Of a stretch of 45,285 nt of DNA, positions 10,669-17,499 are shown one piece after another. A model generated the notes under the pieces. That model was not told the DNA's origin. It saw nothing but the letters and a program-made list of their open reading frames with translations, and did not search any database. Made by a program: the position numbers and the translations under genes. Location: NCBI RefSeq assembly GCF_000787835.1, contig NZ_BBPP01000002.1, positions 48,803-94,087 on the forward strand, given 5' to 3'. Origin of the DNA: Streptacidiphilus melanogenes (GTDB lineage Bacteria; Actinomycetota; Actinomycetes; Streptomycetales; Streptomycetaceae). Every line of letters begins with the position of its first letter. Position 1 is the first letter of the stretch.

Positions 10669-11196
10669 TCAGCGGGCCCAGCCGGTGAAGCTCTGACCGA
10701 GGGTCCGGTCGGGCTTCTGCGCGGGGGCGGGCCGGGCGGCGCCACGGCCCTGGGCGGCGAGTCCGGCCGCGGCGGCGCGGACGATCCAGGCGTTGACGGA
10801 GAGCCCGCCGGAGGCGGCGGCGTCCTCGATCAGGGCCTTGAGGTTGGCGGGCAGCCGCAGGTTGATCCGGACCATGGCGGCGTCGTCGCCCTCGGCGAGG
10901 GGCAGCCGCACGTCGACGGGCCCGGGAACGTCGGCGGCCGCCGGCGCGGGGGCGGGCGGGGGCGTCACGGCGAAGCCGGCCGCGCCTCCCCGGAGCCGGA
11001 CGTCGACGGAGCCGGGCGCGAGTTCGGCGGAGATCTCCTCGGCGGCGGCGGAGAGGGCTTCCAGCAGGGTGAGCCGGACGGCGGCGTCGAGAGGCTGGAG
11101 CAGCCGGTCGGCGAGAGCGCGGGCGTCCTCGCCGCCGACCTCGGCTGCGGTCGTCAGCTCCCGGCGGAGCTGCTCGACATAAGGGGTGAGGTCCAT
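10669..11196 (-). CDS. HicB-like / ribbon-helix-helix-type regulator paired with DUF4097
   Basis: A 175-residue protein. The N-terminal ~75 residues are helical (MDLTPYVEQLRREL...). A Pro/Ala-rich linker follows (about residues 77-87). The C-terminal part carries VRINLRLPANLKALIEDAAA and SGGLSVNAWIVRAAAAGL, the pattern of HicB/Arc-type ribbon-helix-helix DNA-binding domains. Proteins of this sort are usually annotated as HicB-family antitoxins, but no HicA toxin is next to it; the partner gene is DUF4097. The ATG is fixed by a promoter-like CACTCT box 6 nt upstream, suggesting a leaderless mRNA. The reading frame stays open far upstream, but that part runs antisense to other genes. Likely represses its own operon. 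Confidence 0.85.
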   Translation of the reverse strand: MDLTPYVEQLRRELTTAAEVGGEDARALADRLLQPLDAAVRLTLLEALSAAAEEISAELAPGSVDVRLRGGAAGFAVTPPPAPAPAAADVPGPVDVRLPLAEGDDAAMVRINLRLPANLKALIEDAAASGGLSVNAWIVRAAAAGLAAQGRGAARPAPAQKPDRTLGQSFTGWAR

Positions 11197-11202
11197 GGCC
11201 CT

Positions 11203-11280
11203 AGAGTGGCACCACTTTGGCACCAGTGCAAGTCGTTCTGGCTCACACTGGCGTCTGGCCAGCTCACCACTGGTGCCACT
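11203..11280 (-). promoter_or_regulatory. Promoter and repeated operator of the HicB-like/DUF4097 operon
   Basis: On the minus strand TTGCAC (11226-11231), a 17-nt spacer and CACTCT (11203-11208) end 6 nt before the ATG, so the mRNA is probably leaderless. The core GGCACCA/TGGTGCC occurs three times: AGTGGCACCACT (11205-11216), TTGGCACCAGTG (11217-11228) and CACCACTGGTGCCACT (11265-11280). Two copies lie between or on the promoter boxes and one lies about 40 bp upstream in opposite orientation. This is the layout of an autorepressor operator with possible looping; the binding protein is inferred to be the HicB-like product. Confidence 0.65.
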
Positions 11281-11294
11281 CGAGAACGGGACCC

Positions 11295-13034
11295 CTAGTG
11301 AGCCTGCCCGGAGGCGAAGCCCATGTCCTGGAAGCGCGGCGTCGCGAAGCCGAACGCGCCGACGTTGCGGACGTTGTCGCGGATGCCCACGAGTTCGGGC
11401 GACTGGAAGAGCGGAAGCGACGGTGCCGCCTGCCAGATGCGGATGTCGGCCTCGTTGGTCAGCCGGGTCGCGTCGGAGGGATCGGTCGCGGCCACCGCCT
11501 GGTTCAGCAACTGGTCGATCTCGTCCGTGCCGGTCGCGGAGAGGTTCTGGCCCACCGAAAGCGAGCCGTCCCCGTTGACCTGCGGCTTGGCGAACAGGGC
11601 GCGCTCGTCGGCCACCGGGAAGAGGGAGGCGGGCCAGGTGACCAGGGCGAGGTCGAAGTCCCCGGCCGCGACGTCCTTGGTGAAGAAGTCCGCCTCGGGG
11701 ACCGCCTTGGTCGTCAGGCCGATGCCAACCTTGCCGAGCTGCGTGGTCAGGAGCTTGGCGATGACGGTGTCGCGCGCGGAGCCCGCGCGGGTCAGGAGCG
11801 TCAGCGTGAGCGGCTTCGCCCCGTTCACACGCGTCGCCCCGGACGCCGCGTCGCCGTGCGCGCCGAGACGCCAGCCGGCCGCGTCGAGGAGCTTGGCGGC
11901 GTTCGTCGCGCTCGCACCGAGCGCGGCGGCGTCGTCCTGATAGCCCTGTTGGTCCGCCATCAGCAGGTGGTTGCCGAGCGGCACGGCCGGCAGATCCAGC
12001 GGCTTGAGGACGGTGTCGGCCACGGCCTGACGGTCCACGGCGTCGGCGACCGCGCGGCGCACCTGCGGGTCGGCGAGCAGACCGGTGCCGCCGTTGAAGG
12101 CGAGGGCGAGATAGCCCGGCGCGGAGGCGCGCAGCACCTGGGTGCCCGAGGTGGCCTCCGGGGTGTTGCCGGAGTCGTCGGCCGCTCTGCTGAGGTCGGC
12201 GACGTCGACGTGGTGCGCGGCGAGCGCGGACGCGGCGTCCCCCGGGGCGACGGCTGTGAACGCGATCGCGTCGAGTTTGGCCCGATCGCCCCACCAGCGC
12301 GGATTGCGGGCGACGGTCAGTGTCTTCTGGGCCCCCTGGCCCGCCTGGCCCTTGAGTGTGAACGGACCGGCGTCGGCGGCGAGCGTGTTCTTCAGCCCGT
12401 CTGTGAACGCCTGCGGCGATGAGGTCGCGGCGGCGGGATACAGGGGTGTGAACAGCGAACGCCAGGGCGCGTAGCCGTGTGCGAAGACGACCTTGACCTG
12501 GTGCGGCTTCGCACCCGCCGTGACCGACGTGATGCTGTCGTAGCCGTCCGCGTGTGCCGCGCCCGCCGCGGCGAAGGCCGGGTCGGCGCCGCTCAGCGCG
12601 TGCCACTGACCGGCGAAGTCCGCGACGCCGAGCGGCTTGCCGTCGCTCCAGACCGCCTTCGGATTGAGCGTGTAGACGACGGTCTGCGGCGAGGAGGAGA
12701 CCTGTTCGGCGCTCTGCACGTAGTCCTGGTCCGCGGTCGCCTTGCCGGAGGCGTCCAGCGTGAACAGCGTCGGCAGCAGCGCCTGGTCGGCCAGGCTGGT
12801 GGCAGGGCTCGCGTCGGTCGCGAAGGCGTTGAGGGTGGTCGGCAGCGCGTCGACCGCCCAGTGCAGGGTGCCGCCCTGGGCGACGGCCGAGCGGGCGGCG
12901 TGCGACATGTCGTCGGCGCGGACGTCGGGAGCGCCCGAGCCCGAGCAGGCGGCCAGGACGAGGGCCACGGCCGCGGCCAGCACCGCGGCGGACGTCTCGC
13001 GGGGCGCACGGAGGAGGGGTTTGCGGTACACCAC
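11295..13034 (-). CDS. Orphan peptide-type substrate-binding lipoprotein (SBP family 5)
   Basis: About 579 residues. The N-terminus has a positively charged start (VVYRKPLLRAPRE), a hydrophobic stretch and a LAAC lipobox, followed by an SGSG linker, so it should be a membrane-anchored lipoprotein. The body matches extracellular solute-binding family 5: KAVWSDGKPLGVADF region, two alpha/beta lobes and a final helix-rich segment. No permease or ATPase genes adjoin it, so it must borrow another importer, serve as a receptor, or be regulatory. I chose the GTG at 13034 because it gives a normal signal peptide; the frame is open to an ATG at 13100, which would add 22 unusual Cys-rich residues. The HicB-like operon follows on the same strand behind its own promoter. 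Confidence 0.85.
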   Translation of the reverse strand: MVYRKPLLRAPRETSAAVLAAAVALVLAACSGSGAPDVRADDMSHAARSAVAQGGTLHWAVDALPTTLNAFATDASPATSLADQALLPTLFTLDASGKATADQDYVQSAEQVSSSPQTVVYTLNPKAVWSDGKPLGVADFAGQWHALSGADPAFAAAGAAHADGYDSITSVTAGAKPHQVKVVFAHGYAPWRSLFTPLYPAAATSSPQAFTDGLKNTLAADAGPFTLKGQAGQGAQKTLTVARNPRWWGDRAKLDAIAFTAVAPGDAASALAAHHVDVADLSRAADDSGNTPEATSGTQVLRASAPGYLALAFNGGTGLLADPQVRRAVADAVDRQAVADTVLKPLDLPAVPLGNHLLMADQQGYQDDAAALGASATNAAKLLDAAGWRLGAHGDAASGATRVNGAKPLTLTLLTRAGSARDTVIAKLLTTQLGKVGIGLTTKAVPEADFFTKDVAAGDFDLALVTWPASLFPVADERALFAKPQVNGDGSLSVGQNLSATGTDEIDQLLNQAVAATDPSDATRLTNEADIRIWQAAPSLPLFQSPELVGIRDNVRNVGAFGFATPRFQDMGFASGQAH

Positions 13035-13272
13035 GCACCCACTCAAGGGCTGCGGACCGCAGGACGCCTGACGACACGTCGGAAAAGTCGGCGGAGCCAC
13101 CCGATCGGGGCAGCGGATTGCGCCGTGCGGGGGCGCGCGCCGCGGAGGTGTAATCCGCCAATCGTGAGCAAAGCCTTTTCAGGTGAGGGCGATCGGGGCC
13201 ACACTCGCTTCCGCGCGTTCCTGACAGAACATCAGGAATCGAATACCCATGCGCGTGGAGGGGAGCTGAGTC

Positions 13273-13506
13273 ATGCCCTCGAACACGATCGATCCCACCG
13301 CCTTGGCGGAGGCCCACCGACGGCTCACCGAGCTCGATCGGGCGGTCGACGAGACCCGGCTCGCGCTCGCGCGGCTCCGCGCGTGCCTGCCACCGTGCGG
13401 CACGCCCGAGCAGCGCAGCAGCCCGATCGAGGTGTCGGACGAGCAGTACGACCCGGCGATGTGGCACGGCGCCGAGGACGAAGGCATCGGCGGGCACCGC
13501 CACTGA
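13273..13506 (+). CDS. Small hypothetical protein upstream of sdhCAB
   Basis: A 77-residue protein with an acidic/helical body (LAEAHRRLTELDRAVDETR) that should form a coiled-coil-like helix, and a His-rich end (GIGGHRH). It has a very good ribosome binding site (GGAGGGGAGCTGA just before the ATG) and typical codon bias, so it is probably a real gene. It ends 77 nt before sdhC and may be cotranscribed with the succinate dehydrogenase genes. No membrane segment, cysteine pair or known family is visible. A role in Sdh assembly is only a guess from position. Confidence 0.65.
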   Translation: MPSNTIDPTALAEAHRRLTELDRAVDETRLALARLRACLPPCGTPEQRSSPIEVSDEQYDPAMWHGAEDEGIGGHRH

Positions 13507-13583
13507 CCGGAGACGATCCGGAACGAAGGCCCGGCCGGTACCGCCCAGGACCGGAACCGCCCAGGAGAGGACGAGGAACAGCA

Positions 13584-14420
13584 GTGACGACGGAGACGAG
13601 GCCCCCCGAGGCCGCGGACAGCACCGGCCGGGGGGTCCACTCCCCTGGGCGCGCGGCCATCGCACAACGGCATCTGCGGCTGGACCGCTGGTGGCTCCCC
13701 CAGGTCATGACCGCCGCGGGCCTGCTGCTCTTCATCGGGTACTCGACCTGGCGGGCCTTCTTCGGCCTGCACACCTCGTACGCCGCGCCCTACGTCTCCC
13801 CGTTCTACTCGCCCTGCCTCGCGGCGAACTGCCCGAAGATGGACGGCGGCGCGGACTGGGCGCTGTTCGGCGGCTGGTGGAGCCTCTCCCCCGCGCTGAT
13901 CGTGCTGATCTTCCCGTTGGGCTTCCGGCTCACCTGCTACTACTACCGCAAGGCCTACTACCGGTCCTTCTGGTCCTCCCCGCCGGCCTGCGCGGTCGCC
14001 GAGCCGCACGCCAAGTACAGCGGCGAGACGCGATTCCCGCTGATCCTGCAGAACATCCACCGGTACTTCTTCTACGTCGCCATCCCGGTGGCCGGCATCC
14101 TCACCTGGGACGCGATCCTCGGCTTCCGTGACCCGCAGGGCCACTGGGGACACATGGGCCTCGGCACGCTGGTGCTGCTCGTCAACGTCTCGCTGATCTG
14201 GGCGTACACCGCCTCGTGCCACTCCTGCCGGCACATCGTCGGCGGTCGGCTGCGGCACTTCTCCAAGCACCCCGTGCGGTACCGGATGTGGACCTGGGTC
14301 AGCAAGCTCAACGCCCGCCACATGCAGCTGGCCTGGGCCTCCCTCTTCAGCGTGGGCCTGGCCGACCTCTACGTGTACCTGCTGGCGAGCGGCGCCTTCA
14401 GCGACCCGCGCTTCTTCTAA
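13584..14420 (+). CDS. sdhC: Succinate dehydrogenase membrane anchor subunit (Sdh1-type SdhC)
   Basis: A 278-residue integral membrane protein with about five hydrophobic segments (residues 41-60, 95-117, 160-180, 190-210, 248-268). It anchors the SdhA/SdhB dimer and passes electrons to menaquinone. Size and order match the mycobacterial Rv0249c-Rv0248c-Rv0247c set (Sdh1, type F). It has conspicuous Cys/His clusters: C78 and C83 before the second segment, and C212-H213-x-C215-x-H217 after the fourth. For mycobacterial Sdh1 a membrane-embedded Rieske-type [2Fe-2S] centre has been reported; whether these residues are the ligands here is my inference. GTG start with GAGAGGACGAGG upstream; the sdhA ATG follows 21 nt after the stop. 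Confidence 0.9.
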   Translation: MTTETRPPEAADSTGRGVHSPGRAAIAQRHLRLDRWWLPQVMTAAGLLLFIGYSTWRAFFGLHTSYAAPYVSPFYSPCLAANCPKMDGGADWALFGGWWSLSPALIVLIFPLGFRLTCYYYRKAYYRSFWSSPPACAVAEPHAKYSGETRFPLILQNIHRYFFYVAIPVAGILTWDAILGFRDPQGHWGHMGLGTLVLLVNVSLIWAYTASCHSCRHIVGGRLRHFSKHPVRYRMWTWVSKLNARHMQLAWASLFSVGLADLYVYLLASGAFSDPRFF

Positions 14421-14441
14421 GAGACCTAAGGGAACAACTTC

Positions 14442-16406
14442 ATGACCGAGGTGGAGCGCCACGGCTTCGACGTGGTGGTGGTGGGCGCCGGCGGCGCCGG
14501 GCTGCGGGCGGCGATCGAGGCCCGCGAGCACGGCAAGCGGACCGCGATCATCTGCAAGTCGCTCTTCGGCAAGGCCCACACCGTGATGGCCGAGGGCGGC
14601 ATCGCGGCCAGCATGGGCAACGTCAACGACCAGGACAACTGGCAGGTGCACTTCCGCGACACCATGCGCGGCGGCAAGTTCCTCAACCACTGGAGGATGG
14701 CCGAACTGCACGCCAAGGAGGCCCCCGAGCGGGTCTGGGAGCTGGAGACCTGGGGTGCGCTCTTCGACCGCACCAAGGACGGCAAGATCTCGCAGCGCAA
14801 CTTCGGCGGCCACGAGTACCCGCGTCTCGCCCACGTCGGCGACCGCACCGGCCTGGAGCTGATCCGCACGCTGCAGCAGAAGGTCGTCAGCCTCCAGCAG
14901 GAGGACTTCCGCGAGCACGGCGACTACGAGGCGCGGATCAAGGTCTTCCAGGAGTACACGGTCACCCGCGTGCTGAAGGATGGGGACCGGGTCAGCGGGG
15001 TCTTCGGCTACCAGCGCGAGTCGGGGCGTTTCTTCGTCATCGAGGCGCCAGCCGTGGTCCTGGCGACCGGCGGCATCGGCAAGTCGTTCAAGGTGACCTC
15101 CAACTCCTGGGAGTACACCGGCGACGGCCACGCGCTGGCGCTGCTCGCGGGCGCGTCGCTGATCAACATGGAGTTCGTCCAGTTCCACCCGACAGGCATG
15201 GTCTGGCCGCCCTCGGTGAAGGGCATCCTGGTCACCGAGTCCGTGCGCGGCGACGGCGGCGTGCTGCGCAACAGCGACGGCAAGCGGTTCATGTTCGAAT
15301 ACATCCCCGACGTCTTCCGCGAGAAGTACGCGGAGACCGAGGAGGAGGGCGACCGCTGGTACCAGGACCAGGCCAACAACCGCCGTCCGCCGGAGCTGCT
15401 GCCGCGCGACGAGGTGGCCCGCGCCATCAACAGCGAGGTCAAGGCCGGTCGCGGCACCCCGCACGGCGGCGTCTTCCTGGACGTCTCCACGCGCCTGCCC
15501 GCCGAGGAGATCCGGCGCCGGCTGCCGTCGATGCACCACCAGTTCAAGGAACTGGCGGACGTCGACATCACCGCCGAGCCGATGGAGGTCGGCCCGACCT
15601 GTCACTACGTCATGGGCGGCGTCGAGGTCGACCCGGACACCGCGTCCTCCTGCGTGCCCGGCCTGTTCGCGGCCGGCGAGGTCGCCGGGGGCATGCACGG
15701 CTCCAATCGTCTCGGCGGCAACTCCCTCTCCGACCTGCTGGTCTTCGGCCGCCGTGCCGGGCTGCACGCGGCACAGTACGCGGAGGCCGCCCAGGAGGAC
15801 CGCCCGCTGGTCGAGCAGGAGCAGATCGACGCGGCGGCGGAGGAGGCGCTGGCGCCCTTCTCGGCCGAGGGCGGCGAGAACCCCTACGGCCTGCACCAGG
15901 AACTGCAGCAGTCGATGAACGACCTGGTCGGCATCATCCGCCGTGAGGGCGAGATGGAGGAGGCCCTCCAGCGGCTCGCGGTGCTGCGCGAGCGGGCCGT
16001 GAACGCGGGCGTCGAGGGCCACCGCCAGTTCAACCCCGGCTGGCACCTGGCCCTGGACCTGCGCAACATGCTGCTGGTCTCCGAGTGCGTGGCCCGCGCC
16101 GCGCTGGAGCGGGAGGAGAGCCGCGGCGGCCACACCCGCGAGGACCACCCGACGATGGCCGCCGAGTGGCGCCGCGTGCTGCTCGCCTGCTCGCTCGCCG
16201 ACAAGCCCGTTCCCGGCGAGGGCGCGATCGTCCTCCAGCGGAAGGCGAACCCCGCGATCCGCGAGGACCTGCTGGGGCTGTTCGGCGTCGACGAGCTGAA
16301 GAAGTACCTGACCGAGGACGAGCTGCCCGGCGCGGAGGCGGACCTCCCTCCGCAGCGCGCGGACACGGACGCCGAGAAGAAGAGTGAGAACGGAGCGGAG
16401 CATTGA
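14442..16406 (+). CDS. sdhA: Succinate dehydrogenase/fumarate reductase flavoprotein subunit
   Basis: A 654-residue flavoprotein that oxidises succinate to fumarate. The dinucleotide-binding motif VVGAGGAGLRAAIEA is at about residues 14-28. The segment KAHTVMAEGG places His46 where the family binds FAD covalently. Other family motifs are QFHPTGM and the C-terminal GGNSLSDLLVFGRRAG. It lies between the anchor and iron-sulfur genes, and its stop codon overlaps the sdhB start (TTGA), so translation is coupled. The end of the protein (residues ~625-654) is a charged tail beyond the usual domain. Length matches the mycobacterial Sdh1 flavoprotein rather than the shorter canonical SdhA. Membrane-bound through SdhC, facing the cytoplasm. 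Confidence 0.96.
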   Translation: MTEVERHGFDVVVVGAGGAGLRAAIEAREHGKRTAIICKSLFGKAHTVMAEGGIAASMGNVNDQDNWQVHFRDTMRGGKFLNHWRMAELHAKEAPERVWELETWGALFDRTKDGKISQRNFGGHEYPRLAHVGDRTGLELIRTLQQKVVSLQQEDFREHGDYEARIKVFQEYTVTRVLKDGDRVSGVFGYQRESGRFFVIEAPAVVLATGGIGKSFKVTSNSWEYTGDGHALALLAGASLINMEFVQFHPTGMVWPPSVKGILVTESVRGDGGVLRNSDGKRFMFEYIPDVFREKYAETEEEGDRWYQDQANNRRPPELLPRDEVARAINSEVKAGRGTPHGGVFLDVSTRLPAEEIRRRLPSMHHQFKELADVDITAEPMEVGPTCHYVMGGVEVDPDTASSCVPGLFAAGEVAGGMHGSNRLGGNSLSDLLVFGRRAGLHAAQYAEAAQEDRPLVEQEQIDAAAEEALAPFSAEGGENPYGLHQELQQSMNDLVGIIRREGEMEEALQRLAVLRERAVNAGVEGHRQFNPGWHLALDLRNMLLVSECVARAALEREESRGGHTREDHPTMAAEWRRVLLACSLADKPVPGEGAIVLQRKANPAIREDLLGLFGVDELKKYLTEDELPGAEADLPPQRADTDAEKKSENGAEH

Positions 16407-17170
16407 GCTACGAGGCCACGTTCCGGGTCTGGCGCGGCGACGCCGAGGGCGGGGAACTGACGGACTTCCAGGTCGAGGTCAACGACGGCGAGGTGGTGCT
16501 CGACGTCGTCCACCGCATCCAGGCGACCCAGGCGCCCGACCTGGCCGTCCGCTGGAACTGCAAGGCCGGCAAGTGCGGATCGTGCAGCGCGGAGATCAAC
16601 GGCCGCCCACGGCTGATGTGCATGACCCGCATGTCGACCCTGCCGCCGGACGAGACGGTGACCATCACCCCGATGCGCACCTTCCCGGTGCTGCGGGACC
16701 TGGTCACGGACGTGGGCTTCAACTACCAGAAGGCCCGCGAGATCCCCTCGTTCATCCCGCCGCAGGGCGTGAAGCCCGGCGAGTACCGGATGCAGCAGGA
16801 GGATGTGAACCGCTCGCAGGAGTTCCGCAAGTGCATCGAGTGCTTCCTGTGCCAGAACACCTGCCACGTGGTCCGCGACCACGAGGAGAACAAGCCGGCC
16901 TTCGCCGGCCCTCGCTTCCTGATGCGCGTCGCCGAGCTGGACATGCACCCGCTGGACGCCGCCGCTGACTCGGGCCTCGACCGCAAGGCCACGGCCCAGG
17001 AGGAGCACGGGCTGGGCTACTGCAACATCACCAAGTGCTGCACCGAGGTCTGCCCGGAGGGCATCAAGATCACGGACAACGCGCTGATCCCGCTGAAGGA
17101 ACGGGCCGTCGACCGCAAGTACGACCCGCTGGTCTGGCTCGGCAGCAAGATCGGCCTCCGGCGCGGGTAG
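16403..17170 (+). CDS. sdhB: Succinate dehydrogenase iron-sulfur subunit
   Basis: A 255-residue electron-transfer subunit linking the flavoprotein to the membrane anchor. The N-terminal ferredoxin domain holds the [2Fe-2S] ligands C53, C58, C61 and C73. The C-terminal helical domain has CIECFLCQNTC (C144, C147, C150, C154) and C207, C213, C217 for the [4Fe-4S] and [3Fe-4S] centres. The start is a TTG whose last two bases belong to the sdhA stop codon (TTGA). All expected cysteines are present. It ends the operon, and three ~88-bp repeats follow directly. Confidence 0.96.
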   Translation: MSYEATFRVWRGDAEGGELTDFQVEVNDGEVVLDVVHRIQATQAPDLAVRWNCKAGKCGSCSAEINGRPRLMCMTRMSTLPPDETVTITPMRTFPVLRDLVTDVGFNYQKAREIPSFIPPQGVKPGEYRMQQEDVNRSQEFRKCIECFLCQNTCHVVRDHEENKPAFAGPRFLMRVAELDMHPLDAAADSGLDRKATAQEEHGLGYCNITKCCTEVCPEGIKITDNALIPLKERAVDRKYDPLVWLGSKIGLRRG

Positions 17171-17180
17171 GCACAGCCCC

Positions 17181-17430
17181 ACGGCACCCGTGCCTCCCGC
17201 CTGAGGTGCACCCCTAGGGGCAGGCGCGGGGCTGTTCCGACAAGCCGCTCCGCGGCGCGGGCGCGACCCACGGCACCCCGTGGCTCCCGCCCGCGGTTGC
17301 ACCCCTAGGGGCCCGGGGCTGTGCCGACAAGCCGCTCCGCGGCGCGGCCGCGACCCACGACACCCGTCGCTCCCGCCTGAGGTTGCACCCCTAGGGGCCC
17401 GGGGAACTGCGCGACAAGCCACCCATAGTG
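17181..17430. repeat. Three tandem ~88-bp intergenic repeats carrying CCCCTAGGGG
   Basis: Units start at 17181, 17270 and 17357 (period 89 and 87). Each runs ACGRCACCCG..., a CTCCCGCC stretch, TGCACCCCTAGGGG, GGGGCTG or GGGGAACTG, and CGACAAGCC. The palindrome CCCCTAGGGG is at 17211-17220, 17302-17311 and 17388-17397. The third copy changes into the GGGGAACTGCGCGACAAGCC sequence of a well-known family of dispersed streptomycete intergenic repeats. The block fills the gap between the convergent sdhB and phosphatase genes. Confidence 0.85.
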
Positions 17431-17499
17431 GTGAGTCGCCGAACGAGCAGGGCCATCCGCACGCCGGTGGTTGCTCGCGCAGTTCCCCTCGCCCCTAGG
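17390..17499. terminator. Long imperfect hairpin between sdhB and phosphatase gene
   Basis: Arms of about 34 nt: 17390-17423 (CCTAGGGGCCCGGGGAACTG...) and 17466-17499 (its near-complement ending CGCCCCTAGG), with about 29 matching positions and a 42-nt loop. The right arm contains the TAG stop codon of the minus-strand phosphatase gene (17495-17497). It lies between convergent genes and can act as a bidirectional terminator. Confidence 0.7.

Noticed and set aside
10669..11196. Calling the HicB-like/DUF4097 pair a classical toxin-antitoxin system
   Set aside because: No HicA or other toxin-like gene is adjacent, and DUF4097 has no known toxic activity.
11197..13665. Upstream extension of the HicB-like frame to about 998 codons
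   Set aside because: The extension runs antisense or out of frame through the lipoprotein gene and upstream region; the real start is the ATG at 11196.
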